The notes beneath the pieces are model-generated. The model worked only from the letters and a program-made list of their open reading frames with translations. It was not told where the DNA came from and searched no databases. Below, one piece after another: positions 8,827-17,347 of a stretch of 64,000 nucleotides of DNA (the first letter of the stretch is position 1; every line of letters starts with the position of its first letter). Both the position numbers and the translations under genes were made by a program. This stretch comes from Streptomyces sp. ISL-10 (GTDB lineage Bacteria > Actinomycetota > Actinomycetes > Streptomycetales > Streptomycetaceae), in NCBI RefSeq assembly GCF_018614575.1, contig NZ_JAGGOJ010000029.1, positions 1-64,000 on the forward strand, read 5' to 3'.

Positions 8827-10950
8827 CTACTGTGCGGTGCCTGCGCCTGCTAGGTAGTCCTGAATTTCCTGGTGCCGGAACTGATAGCCGGTATCGGCAA
8901 TCCTGAGCAGCCCAGCGTCGCAGCACCAGTGAAGGAAGCGGCCAAGCCGCCACGGCAGCCAGCGGCGGTTCCAGCGGCGCGTGCTCAGGAGCAGTGCCAC
9001 ATACCGTTGGCCTGGCATCGTGAAGTTGAGCGCCAACGCAACCCCGCACGCGAGCCCATAGGCAGGTCCAACGCCGTACCCCGCCGCCAGCCCCACCACA
9101 AGAGCGAATGGTACGGCGAGAACGAGGTCGTTCCTCACGACGTCACGGGGGTCGACGCTGCGCAGCGTCCCGGAGAAGAGTCCCATGACGAACGCGAAGC
9201 AGAGCCCGGCAGCGAGCGCGGGAACGAGTCCGGAGATGAGTCCTTCCGCGGGCCCCGGCCCGCCCAGGACGCCGAAGAGAAGCCCCGCCAGCAGTCCGAT
9301 GGTGAGGAAGGCTGTGAAAGCGAGGACGAACGCCTTTGCAGCCAACCGGCGGCCGCTAGAGGTGCGGAGCTGTTGCAGATTGCCTCGGGTCGGCTCGGGC
9401 CTCACCGTTCTCCAAGCCATGCGCGCTGCCAGCAGGAAGCCACCCGCTACAACCGCATGGACCATGACGTCTGCGGCCACCAGGGCAGGGTGGGAATGCC
9501 GAAGAGGATGCTCGGGGAGCATCGTGATCGCGCTGACGAGCCAAAGGACGGAGATGAGACCTGTGTGTACGACTCGGGGGAAGCTCGTGCCGCCCAGCGG
9601 CCACAGCTGGTGAAGGATCATGGTGGTGCCCGACAGCGACTGCCCACCAAGAGTCCGCCCAGTGACGGCGTTGTGATGAAGGTAGGCCGCAAGGGTCGTC
9701 AGCCAGGCGTGGACCTGGTCTGGGCTGTAGGGAATACCGCGCCGTGGTTTGTTCCGCGCTGTAAGCGCAGGGATGAGCGACTTGAGAAGATGATTCCTCA
9801 CTGCTTCGACACTGCCCAAGTTCAGGTTCGTGGGGGCATTTACCAGTTCCCGAGGGTCGCGTAGATAGGTCCCTGTGGCCTTGTTGCGTGATTCATAGAC
9901 GATGGAAGCCAGGGTGAGCTGCCACGGGGTGGACAAAGCCTGAGCCAGTGCGCTGTTCGGCTCATGTTCCAGCGCGGAGGTCACCGGTTCCCAGCGATGC
10001 GGATCGTCGGCCCGGTCAAGGAGGAAGTCTTTTGCCGTGGCGGCGTTGACGGGGCAGATGTCAACACGTGCCGCGCGTCGGACCCACACGCTCCATTCAC
10101 CTTCCCCCAGTGCCACGTATGTCTCGGTGCGGCAGGTCAAGACCAGGTCCGCCTTTTCGTCGGAAAGCTGATATCTGTTCAAGGCACGCACCGCACGGCT
10201 TGCCCGGGAGCTGTAAGCGGGTCGGGAATCGGCGACCATCTCGTCCAAGCCGTCCAGCACCGGCACCACCCGACGAGCCCTTACCAACGTGCGTGCCGAT
10301 GGCTCGGACAGCCCGTAGTTGGCAACCAGGTGCGAGGTAATCCAGTCCGCGATATCAGGGTTGTGGTCAGCGTCCGCTGAGTCCTCGGGCTCCTCGTCGA
10401 TGAGCCATGAAGCGAGCGACATCCGAACCGGCACCGGAGCACCCCTGCTGTGGGGGTCAAGCATGCGCACCATGAGCTGTAGGGCAAGCACGGTCTTGCC
10501 CGATCCTGGAGCTCCCGTGATGACCAACCGCCCAGGACGCAGGTGCCGGTAGTAGACCAGCACCTCGCTCAGCTGTCCCTCAGGTAGGGCACCGTCGGCT
10601 TCGTCCCGAGCGGGACACCGAAGAAACTGAACATCGAGAGCTTCGTCCTTTTCCCCAAGCAGCTTCTGCCGAGCCCCACGCTCTTGATCAAGCACGACTG
10701 CCGCCAGCCGATCGGTCAGTTCGTCAAGAACGGTCTCCTGCCACCGCAGAGCTCGTGCACTCTGCCGGGTGGCGTAGACAGCGACCGCCAGTGACGACAG
10801 GCCAACCATTGCTCCGACGACATCGAATTTGTCGTCTACCTTGACGCCGCCCTGCAGCGTGAGCGCACCCAACGCGACTGCTGCCCCAAGCGCCGCCGCC
10901 GCGACAGCAATCCACCGCTGCCCCTTGCCCTTCCCCATGGCAGACATCAT
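8827..10950 (-). CDS. NACHT-domain NTPase with membrane helices
   Basis: 707 residues from the tandem ATGs at 10950/10947; an upstream ATG at 11034 would add 28 atypical residues. Two N-terminal hydrophobic helices (residues ~13-32 and 44-61) precede a soluble NTPase. This has Walker A GAPGSGKT (~146-153), Walker B VVPVLDGLDEM (~229-239) with the acidic LDGLDE of NACHT proteins, and a CRTETY sensor-like motif. The C-terminal third has several membrane helices (~440-460, 465-485, 520-545, 550-570, 590-625) and ends FRHQEIQDYL. NACHT proteins are signal-transduction NTPases; some bacterial members are phage-defence sensors. Here membrane parts, rather than a nuclease, are the likely effector or anchor. 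Monocistronic and flanked by decayed direct repeats. Confidence 0.85.
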   Translation of the reverse strand: MMSAMGKGKGQRWIAVAAAALGAAVALGALTLQGGVKVDDKFDVVGAMVGLSSLAVAVYATRQSARALRWQETVLDELTDRLAAVVLDQERGARQKLLGEKDEALDVQFLRCPARDEADGALPEGQLSEVLVYYRHLRPGRLVITGAPGSGKTVLALQLMVRMLDPHSRGAPVPVRMSLASWLIDEEPEDSADADHNPDIADWITSHLVANYGLSEPSARTLVRARRVVPVLDGLDEMVADSRPAYSSRASRAVRALNRYQLSDEKADLVLTCRTETYVALGEGEWSVWVRRAARVDICPVNAATAKDFLLDRADDPHRWEPVTSALEHEPNSALAQALSTPWQLTLASIVYESRNKATGTYLRDPRELVNAPTNLNLGSVEAVRNHLLKSLIPALTARNKPRRGIPYSPDQVHAWLTTLAAYLHHNAVTGRTLGGQSLSGTTMILHQLWPLGGTSFPRVVHTGLISVLWLVSAITMLPEHPLRHSHPALVAADVMVHAVVAGGFLLAARMAWRTVRPEPTRGNLQQLRTSSGRRLAAKAFVLAFTAFLTIGLLAGLLFGVLGGPGPAEGLISGLVPALAAGLCFAFVMGLFSGTLRSVDPRDVVRNDLVLAVPFALVVGLAAGYGVGPAYGLACGVALALNFTMPGQRYVALLLSTRRWNRRWLPWRLGRFLHWCCDAGLLRIADTGYQFRHQEIQDYLAGAGTAQ

Positions 10951-11045
10951 GGCCCGCACCTGCGCACAGGACACAGGTAACCGCAAATCGTGAGCCCAGC
11001 AGTGGACACCGGCCCAGGAATCAACGACCCCCATCGCCTCTCCGC

Positions 11046-11200
11046 GCTGCTCGCGCTCGCCCTCGCCCCTGGGGACGGGGCGCCCTGCCGTTGAGGGCTA
11101 CCCGCAGACGCGGCTTCAGGCGTTGCGCGGGCTGGCCGAGTACGCCCACGCCCGAGGCCTGCGCGTCACCTGGGGCTCACCGCCCCGCCCCTGCCGCAGC
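11046..11200 (+). repeat. Decayed gene copy, right member of a direct-repeat pair
   Basis: This is the better-preserved copy: in one frame it reads LLALALAPGDGA, a disrupted stretch, then LQALRGLAEYAHARGLRVTWG. The same words occur in 8541-8735 in the same orientation but with frame changes. The parent protein is not recognised. The placement on either side of the NACHT gene suggests insertion into, or duplication around, one ancestral gene. Confidence 0.5.
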
Positions 11201-11261
11201 AGAGAGGTATCAACCAGCGTTCGCGGGCGGTCATTCAGTCCCCGCTTCCATAGTTCTGTGT

Positions 11262-11497
11262 GGTGGACGCCGCAATCGCTGGACTCATCGACGCACTCGG
11301 TGGTCGAGCCCTGGGAGCTGCCGGCGCCTGGGGGTGCGGCACTGATTGCTTTTCGGAGTGCGCGGTACCAAGTAGACAGGCAGAGTCGCATCGATGAACA
11401 CGCCCGTATGCAAAAGGCCGTCGACCACCGTGAGGCCGAACTCGCCGGCGTCATCGTGATGGCACAGTCCCCCTTGGCGGACGGTCACCCGGTCTGA
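11262..11497 (+). pseudogene. Small membrane-protein gene broken by a frameshift
   Basis: One frame gives VVDAAIAGLIDALGGRALGAAGAWG, in which a hydrophobic Gly/Ala segment resembles the N-terminus of small Streptomyces membrane proteins. A second frame then continues ALIAFRSARYQVDRQSRIDEHARMQKAVDHREAE to a stop at 11497. Joined by one indel near 11335 they make a plausible ~75-residue protein with one membrane helix and a charged helix. The function is unknown; I call it a frameshifted remnant. Confidence 0.4.
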
Positions 11498-11586
11498 TTG
11501 CGGGCCGTCGAGGAGACCGACAGCCGGCGGCTGTGCGCGCCTGCACGAGAGGATCCACGGGAATGACCGCCGCCTGCGCCGGCCGG

Positions 11587-12252
11587 TCAGCCGGGTGGCG
11601 TCGACAGGTGGGTGAGGATGCCGCACACCTCGTCCACGATCTCCTGGGCCTCCGCCTCGTCCGTGCAGTCGCCCAGCTCGCGCGACGCCCCTCCGATGAC
11701 GGTGGTCAGCACGCTCACCCGGACCCGGCCGGCACGTCGCTTCTCGTCGACCTCCAGGAGCCGGGCGTTGCGCCGTACCCACGCGCGGTCCCAGCGGCGG
11801 CGCAGCGTGTCGAAGCCGACCGGACCGTCGTCCTCCGCGAGGAGCCTGGCGAACCGCCGGTTGTCCCAGGCGCCCTCCAGATACGCCCTGGCTCCCGCCA
11901 CGAAGAGGGCGATGGGATCGTCCACGCCACGGTCACGCTCGGCGGCCAGCGTGGCCGCGGTCCGGCGTTCCTGCTCCTCTTGGAACTCCTCCCACAGGGC
12001 GAGGTAGAGCCCTCGCTTTCCGCCGTAGTGCTGGAAGAGGTTGCCCAGCGGGAGGCTGGAGCGTGCCGCGATCTCGGCGAGGCCTGCGTCGGTGTAACCG
12101 CGCTCGGTGAAGACCTCCAGCGCGGTGTTCAGCAGGGCGTGGCGAACCGAGCCGTCGCGCTCGGCGCGTCCTTCCGGCAGACCCTTACGTGCCTGCCCGT
12201 CCGGCCGCTGACGGGCCGCTTCCGTCCCGGTTGACTGCACGATGCCGCTCAC
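11587..12252 (-). CDS. TetR-family transcriptional regulator
   Basis: 221 residues. The helix-turn-helix sits at ~35-85: ALLNTALEVFTERGYTDAGLAEIAARSSLPLGNLFQHYGGKRGLYLAL in register with TetR. It is preceded by a ~30-residue Gln/Arg-rich extension, so a downstream start is possible. The C-terminal ligand domain is divergent, as usual. Its ATG overlaps the PucR stop by 4 bp (ATGA), so both are translated from one message. Being transcribed with a PucR gene next to a divergent importer operon suggests control of uptake or use of the same substrate, but its ligand cannot be read from sequence. Confidence 0.85.
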   Translation of the reverse strand: MSGIVQSTGTEAARQRPDGQARKGLPEGRAERDGSVRHALLNTALEVFTERGYTDAGLAEIAARSSLPLGNLFQHYGGKRGLYLALWEEFQEEQERRTAATLAAERDRGVDDPIALFVAGARAYLEGAWDNRRFARLLAEDDGPVGFDTLRRRWDRAWVRRNARLLEVDEKRRAGRVRVSVLTTVIGGASRELGDCTDEAEAQEIVDEVCGILTHLSTPPG

Positions 12253-13544
12253 TGTCGATCCTCACCTTCCCCGGCCCCCTCGCGGATGGCGAGGGCGACC
12301 AGCAGTTCCAGGAGGTCGGCGATCCGGCGCGGATTGCGCCCGGTGCGTTCCTCGATCCGGCGCAACCGGTAGTGCGCCGTGTTGTGGTGCACCCGCAGCC
12401 GGTCGGCGGCCTGCCGCAGGTTGAGATCCGCCTCCGCGAAGGCCCGTATGGTGGTCGCCAGCGTGTCGCCACGTCGGCGGTCCTCCTCCAGCAGCGCACG
12501 CACGCGGGGATCGACCAACTGGCGGGCGAGGTCGTCGGCTCGCAGCGCCAGGTAGTCGAAGGGAGACAGGCGCGGCAGCGCCGCCACCCCGCCCGCGCTC
12601 GGTACCAGGTCGAGGGCGGCCCGTGCCTCCTCGTAAGCGCGCGGAAGTTCGCGGGCGCCATGGGCGACGGTGCTGATGCCCATGGAGAGCATGGTTCCCT
12701 CCCGCGCCAGCCGCCGTTGCACGGCCTCGAAGTGGGCACAGACGTCCTCTGCGTCCATGCCGGTGCGGACCACGGGCACGGCCACCACCTCGCCGTGGCG
12801 TACGACGACCAGGGTCCGGCCGGCCCAGGGCCCGGCGACGCTGATGGACGCGCTGGTGGCGTATCCGTGCTCGGCCGAGGTGAGGTCGCCGGTGCGGGTG
12901 TCGCCGACGCACACGGCCACGACCGCCATCATCGGCGAGTGCGGCCCGATGCCGTAGGCCTGCGCCGCGGCGAGCAGGGGACCGCGCGCCGGCGCCGCGC
13001 CGGCCAGGAGCTGGTCCAGCAGGTCACGGCGCTCCCGGTCCGCGTCCGCGACCACGTGCTGCTGGTACTCGACATAGGCCTGTGCGGCATGGGTGCTGGC
13101 ATAGTCGACGTACCGCATCAGCGGTGTGACGAGGGACAGCGCGGCCTGCTGTGCCTCGGCGGACGTGCCGGCGCAGTCCAGCAGTGCGTCCCACAACACC
13201 TGCCGGCCGACCCGGAACGCGCTGATCCAGTCCTCGAGGGCGAACCCCGCGCGTGCTCTGCGCATGGCTGCCGCGCGGCTGAAGACCAGGTCTTCGGGGG
13301 CGATGTCCCGGTCGCCGGCCAGCGCAGCCATCTGTATGCGGTAGTGGGTGAGCACCTGCTCCCGTACGTCGTCGAAGAACCGCTCGTCCTGAAGCGCGTA
13401 GGACGGGATCTCCGTGCGCATCACCGCGACGGCGGTGTTCGCCACGTCCTCGAGCCGGTCCTGGACGGCGCGCAGGACACGGTGCCGCTCCGGGATGAGC
13501 GGTTCGGAGAGTGCGGGGGTGCCCAGGGCGGGACCGCGAGACAT
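12249..13544 (-). CDS. PucR/CdaR-type helix-turn-helix regulator
   Basis: 431 residues from ATG 13544. The C-terminus has the PucR HTH_30 signature, AEADLNLRQAADRLRVHHNTAHYRLRRIEERTGR in register at ~370-405. The middle (~170-320) matches the degenerate GGDEF-like domain of CdaR/PucR proteins, and the N-terminus is an all-helical sensor-like region. PucR-type proteins usually activate catabolic or transport genes in response to the substrate. The gene is divergent from a five-gene ABC importer, and a perfect 18-bp palindrome lies between them. Co-transcribed with the tetR gene downstream. Confidence 0.85.
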   Translation of the reverse strand: MSRGPALGTPALSEPLIPERHRVLRAVQDRLEDVANTAVAVMRTEIPSYALQDERFFDDVREQVLTHYRIQMAALAGDRDIAPEDLVFSRAAAMRRARAGFALEDWISAFRVGRQVLWDALLDCAGTSAEAQQAALSLVTPLMRYVDYASTHAAQAYVEYQQHVVADADRERRDLLDQLLAGAAPARGPLLAAAQAYGIGPHSPMMAVVAVCVGDTRTGDLTSAEHGYATSASISVAGPWAGRTLVVVRHGEVVAVPVVRTGMDAEDVCAHFEAVQRRLAREGTMLSMGISTVAHGARELPRAYEEARAALDLVPSAGGVAALPRLSPFDYLALRADDLARQLVDPRVRALLEEDRRRGDTLATTIRAFAEADLNLRQAADRLRVHHNTAHYRLRRIEERTGRNPRRIADLLELLVALAIREGAGEGEDRQ

Positions 13545-13643
13545 GGTGCAGATCGTCGCGGTTCTCCTCGTGTCCCGTCAACAGGCTCAGCGGGCCACTT
13601 GCCGGGGGAGCTGGGCGCGGCGCACAAGTCGGTGACCGTGAAG

Positions 13644-13661
13644 TTGGGTGCTCGCACCCAA
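13644..13661 (+). promoter_or_regulatory. Perfect palindrome upstream of ABC importer operon (probable PucR site)
   Basis: TTGGGTGCTCGCACCCAA is an 18-bp palindrome with 7-bp arms. A -10-like TACTGT follows at 13685-13690. The palindrome would therefore lie just upstream of, or over, the -35 region of the importer promoter, a position that suits an activator. PucR is the best candidate to bind it, by location only. Confidence 0.55.
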
Positions 13662-13733
13662 TGTGCGCCCGGAAGGCCCCCACCTACTGTGACGCTCGCC
13701 AAACCCCCCAGCACCACGGAAGGGACGTCACTC

Positions 13734-14492
13734 ATGCTCGCGGTCGACGCTGTCAGCGTGCGCTTCGGCGGGATCACGGCACTGGACGGTGTCGCGTTCA
13801 CCGTCGAGCCGGGCACCGCCGTGGGGCTCATCGGGCCGAACGGAGCCGGAAAGACCACTTTGTTCAACTGCCTCACCAGGCGCTGCACCCCCGATGCGGG
13901 GACGGTGCGGTTCGAGGGTGAGGACCTTCTCGCCGTCCCGCCGCACGCCGTGGCCGGGCGCGGCATCGCCCGCACCTTCCAGAACCTGGGGCTGTTCCCG
14001 CGGCTCACGGTCCGGGAGAACGTCATGGTCGGCGCCCACAGCCGGGGACGCACCGGCCACTTCGCCGCGGCGCTCCGGCTGCCCCGCGTCCGGCGGGAGG
14101 AGGCGGAACTGCGTGGCCAGGCGGACGAACTGCTGCAACTGCTCGACCTGGCGGACGTCGCCGACCACCCCGCCTCCGGGCTGCCGTTCGGCACCCTCAA
14201 ACGCGTCGAACTCGCCCGGGCACTCGCGGTACGGCCCCGCCTGCTGCTCCTCGACGAACCCGTCAATGGCCTCAGCCACGGAGAGGTCGGCCAATTCGCT
14301 GATCTGGTCCGGGCGGTGCGCCGGGACTTCGATCTCACGCTCGTGGTGGTCGAACACCACATGGGGTTCGTGATGGGCCTGTGCGACAAAGTGGTGTGCC
14401 TCGACTTCGGGCGCAAGATCGCCGAGGGCCCGCCGGAGGAGATCCAGCGCGATCCGGCCGTCCTCGAGGCGTACCTGGGGGTGGCGGCATGA
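13734..14492 (+). CDS. Branched-chain amino-acid-type ABC transporter ATPase (LivG-like)
   Basis: 252 residues from ATG 13734; the frame is open far upstream but that part is antisense to pucR. Walker A GPNGAGKTTLF (~33-43), IARTFQNLGLFPRLTVREN (Q-loop), a reduced signature region (SGLPFGTLKRVELARAL instead of a full LSGGQ), Walker B RLLLLDEP, D-loop VNGLSHGE and H-loop VVEHHM are in order. LivG-type subunits pair with LivF to power import of amino acids, amides, urea or aromatic acids. The stop overlaps the next ATG by 4 bp. The FGTLKR signature is common in LivG. Confidence 0.9.
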   Translation: MLAVDAVSVRFGGITALDGVAFTVEPGTAVGLIGPNGAGKTTLFNCLTRRCTPDAGTVRFEGEDLLAVPPHAVAGRGIARTFQNLGLFPRLTVRENVMVGAHSRGRTGHFAAALRLPRVRREEAELRGQADELLQLLDLADVADHPASGLPFGTLKRVELARALAVRPRLLLLDEPVNGLSHGEVGQFADLVRAVRRDFDLTLVVVEHHMGFVMGLCDKVVCLDFGRKIAEGPPEEIQRDPAVLEAYLGVAA

Positions 14493-15280
14493 GTGAGCCG
14501 ACCACCGACCGCACCGAGGCCGGGGAGACGGCGGAGCCGGACTTCCTGAAAGTGTCCGGTCTGCATGCCGGATACGGCCAGGCGCAGGTGCTCCAAGGCC
14601 TGGACTTCTCCGTCGCACGCGGCGAAGTGTGCGCGATCCTCGGACCCAACGGCGCGGGCAAGACCACCACGCTGCGGGCGCTGTGCGGCATGGTCCGCGG
14701 CCGCGGTTCGGTGACCTTGAACGGAACGGAACTGCTGGGCCGCGCGCCCGAACAGGCGGCCCGGCTCGGCGTGGCGCATGTGCCCGAGGGCCGGGGCACG
14801 TTCAACGATCTGACCGTCGAGGAGAACCTGCGCATCGGCGCCCATCTGCGCAGGGGCCGCGCCGAGCGCACGGCCGTGGCCGCTCACCTGGAACGGATCT
14901 ACGGCTATTTCCCCAAGCTGCGCCAGCGGTCCCGGCAGGCCGCGGGCAGTCTCAGCGGCGGCGAGCAGCAGATGCTCGCCATCGGCAGGGCGCTGATGCT
15001 GCGGCCCTCGCTGCTGCTCCTGGACGAACCCTCGCTGGGGCTCGCGCCGCTGGTCACACGGGAGCTGTTCGAGATCGTCCGTGCCGTGAACGAGGAGGAA
15101 CGCACCACTGTGGTCGTCGTCGAGCAGAACGCCCAGCTCGCACTGGATGTCGCGCACCGGGCCCACGTACTGGAGGCCGGCCGCCTGGTGCTGTCCGGAC
15201 CGGCCGAACAGATCCGGGAGGACGGGCAGGTCGCCGAGGTGTACCTCGGTGTCTCCGTCCGTTCCGGGAAGGGCGGGTGA
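14489..15280 (+). CDS. Branched-chain amino-acid-type ABC transporter ATPase (LivF-like)
   Basis: 263 residues from ATG 14489, overlapping the previous stop (ATGA). Walker A GPNGAGKTTTL, the LivF-specific VPEGRGTFNDLTVEENL (Q-loop region), signature SLSGGEQQML, Walker B LLLLDEPSLGLAP and switch VVEQNAQ are present. It would form the ATPase heterodimer with the LivG-like protein on the inner face of the membrane. The N-terminal ~20 residues are an acidic extension before the domain starts at FLKVSGL. Confidence 0.92.
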   Translation: MSEPTTDRTEAGETAEPDFLKVSGLHAGYGQAQVLQGLDFSVARGEVCAILGPNGAGKTTTLRALCGMVRGRGSVTLNGTELLGRAPEQAARLGVAHVPEGRGTFNDLTVEENLRIGAHLRRGRAERTAVAAHLERIYGYFPKLRQRSRQAAGSLSGGEQQMLAIGRALMLRPSLLLLDEPSLGLAPLVTRELFEIVRAVNEEERTTVVVVEQNAQLALDVAHRAHVLEAGRLVLSGPAEQIREDGQVAEVYLGVSVRSGKGG

Positions 15281-16167
15281 GTGTCGTGACCGAACTGCTC
15301 CAGCAAGTGGTGGAAGGGGTCGGCTCCGGCGCCGTCTACGCCAGTCTGGCGCTGGCCCTGGTGCTGATCCACCGGTTCACCGGGATCGTCAACTTCGCGC
15401 AGGGTGAACTCGCCATGATCTCCACGTACGTGGCATGGCAACTCGTGGCGTCCGGGATGTCGTTCTGGCTGGCGCTGCCGGTCACCCTGGCGGTGGCCTT
15501 CGCCGGCGGCATGCTGGTCGAACGGATCGTCATCCGCCCCGTGCAGGGCGCGCCCGAGCTGACACTGGTGATCGTCACGGTCGGCCTGTTCATCTTCGTC
15601 AACGCGATGGCCGGTCTGATCTGGTCGTTCACCGTGAAGGACTTCCCACAGCAGTTCCCCGACGGCGGCGTCGACCTGGCCGGGGTGCACCTGGACTGGT
15701 CGACCCTCGGAATCATCGCGGTCGTGGCCGTCCTGATGGGCCTGCTGTACCTGCTGTTCCAGCACACCTCCATCGGCCTGGTGATGCGGGCGGTCGCCTG
15801 CAACCCCGCCTCCGCGCGGCTGTCGGGGATCCGGGTGGGCCGGGTCCTGATGCTCGGCTGGGGGCTGGCCGCGACGGTCGGCGCGGTGTCGGGCGTGCTC
15901 GTCGCGCCGGTGCTGTTCCTGGAGCCCAACATGATGGGCGGGGTGCTGATCTACGCGTTCGCCGCGGCCACCCTCGGAGGCTTCGACAGCCCGGTCGGCG
16001 CGGTCGTCGGCGGCCTGTTCGTGGGCCTGGCCGAGACGCTGGCCGGGGCGTACGTGGACGTGATCGGCGCCGATCTCAAGGTGGGTGTACCTCTGGTGAT
16101 CATCCTGGCGGTGCTGCTGGTCCGGCCCCAGGGCCTGTTCGGACGGGCGGCGGTGGAGCGCGCATGA
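15277..16167 (+). CDS. Branched-chain amino-acid-type ABC permease (LivH-like)
   Basis: 296 residues from GTG 15277, overlapping the LivF stop (GTGA); GTG 15286 is an alternative. About eight membrane helices. Family marks are GIVNFAQGELAMI near the N-terminus, GLVMRAVACNPASARLSGI (the ATPase-coupling EAA-like loop) and FAAATLGGFDSPVGAVVGGL. It forms the transmembrane channel together with the LivM-like protein. Confidence 0.92.
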   Translation: MSVVTELLQQVVEGVGSGAVYASLALALVLIHRFTGIVNFAQGELAMISTYVAWQLVASGMSFWLALPVTLAVAFAGGMLVERIVIRPVQGAPELTLVIVTVGLFIFVNAMAGLIWSFTVKDFPQQFPDGGVDLAGVHLDWSTLGIIAVVAVLMGLLYLLFQHTSIGLVMRAVACNPASARLSGIRVGRVLMLGWGLAATVGAVSGVLVAPVLFLEPNMMGGVLIYAFAAATLGGFDSPVGAVVGGLFVGLAETLAGAYVDVIGADLKVGVPLVIILAVLLVRPQGLFGRAAVERA

Positions 16168-17342
16168 GCACGATCTTCCAAGCACTCGGTACCGACCGCG
16201 CCCGGCGCCTGCGGGCCGTACTGACCGCGCTGGTCGTGGCGGCGGTCGCCGTAGGGGCACCGTTCTACCTCGCCCCATTCCAGGTCTTCCAGCTGACCAT
16301 GGTGCTGCTGTACGCCGTGGCGCTGGCCGGACTGAACCTGCTGGTCGGATTCGGCGGCCAGATCTCGCTCGGGCACGGCGCTTTCTTCGCGGCGGGTGCC
16401 TACACGGCGGCGGTCATGCTCGACCGGTACGACACCGGCCACCTGGCCACGCTGCCGGTGGCGGCAGCCGGATGCTTCCTGCTGGGCCTCGGTTTCGGGG
16501 TGCCCGCCCTGCGGCTGCGCGGGCTGTACCTGGCCCTGGTCACCCTCTCGTTCGCGGTGTTCCTGCCGCCGCTGCTCAAGCGGCTCGAACCGCTCACGGG
16601 TGGCTCCATGGGACTGACCGTGGACAAGCTGCAGCCGCCGGCCTGGAGCGGACTGGCCGAGGACCAGTGGATGTACTTCGTCGTCCTCGCCGTCGCCGCG
16701 GCGGCTCTGCTGCTCGCCCGCAACCTGCTGCGGTCCCGGGTCGGCCGGGCACTGCTCGCCGTGCGGGACAGCGAGAGCGCGGCGGAGGTCATGGGCGTGC
16801 GGCTGTCGCTGCACAAGACCCTCGCCTTCGCGTGGAGCGCGATGTTCGCGGGTGTCTCCGGGTGTGTGTACACCTGGGTGATCGGTTTCGTCTCACCCGA
16901 GTCCTTCAGCTTCGTCCTGTCCATCACGCTGCTGGCCGGCCTGGTGGTCGGGGGGCTGGCCTCGCTGTACGGACCGCTGCTGGGCGCGGCGTTCGTGATG
17001 TACGTGCCCAACGTGGCCCAGGACGTCAGCGACGCGGCGCCGGGCGTGGTGTTCGGCCTGCTGATCATCGCGGTGATGTTCGTGGCCCCGACGGGACTGG
17101 CCGGTCTGGCGGTCCGTGTCCGTGGAGCCGCCGCCCGTCGCCTGACCCGCGCCACCCCTGTCCCCGCCCAAACGCCCGCGTCCGAGTCCGAGTCCGGGTC
17201 GGACACCCGGTCCCCATCCGAGTCCGCGCCCGACGCGACGCCAGAGTCCACATCCGAATCACAACCCTCCGACGCACCCGCGGATCCCGCACCTGCCGAC
17301 GCCGAACCCGTGGGCGCACCGCCCCGCACGGAAAAGGAATGA
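16164..17342 (+). CDS. Branched-chain amino-acid-type ABC permease (LivM-like) with low-complexity tail
   Basis: 392 residues from ATG 16164, overlapping the LivH-like stop. Membrane helices span ~20-335, with the LivM mark GFGGQISLGHGAFFAAGAY and the coupling loop RALLAVRDSESAAEVMGV. Beyond ~residue 338 the protein is unlike standard LivM: ~55 residues rich in Ser, Glu, Pro, Asp and Ala (SESESGSDTRSPSES and similar), presumably a disordered cytoplasmic tail. Coding of the tail is supported by the ribosome site of the next gene at its very end (AAGGAAT). Confidence 0.9.
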   Translation: MSTIFQALGTDRARRLRAVLTALVVAAVAVGAPFYLAPFQVFQLTMVLLYAVALAGLNLLVGFGGQISLGHGAFFAAGAYTAAVMLDRYDTGHLATLPVAAAGCFLLGLGFGVPALRLRGLYLALVTLSFAVFLPPLLKRLEPLTGGSMGLTVDKLQPPAWSGLAEDQWMYFVVLAVAAAALLLARNLLRSRVGRALLAVRDSESAAEVMGVRLSLHKTLAFAWSAMFAGVSGCVYTWVIGFVSPESFSFVLSITLLAGLVVGGLASLYGPLLGAAFVMYVPNVAQDVSDAAPGVVFGLLIIAVMFVAPTGLAGLAVRVRGAAARRLTRATPVPAQTPASESESGSDTRSPSESAPDATPESTSESQPSDAPADPAPADAEPVGAPPRTEKE

Positions 17343-17347
17343 ATCAC

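Noticed and set aside
12189..13733. Long plus-strand frame running into the LivG-like gene, and similar very long frames opposite other genes
   Set aside because: These are antisense shadows caused by high GC at third codon positions; the minus-strand PucR and TetR genes have clear domains there.
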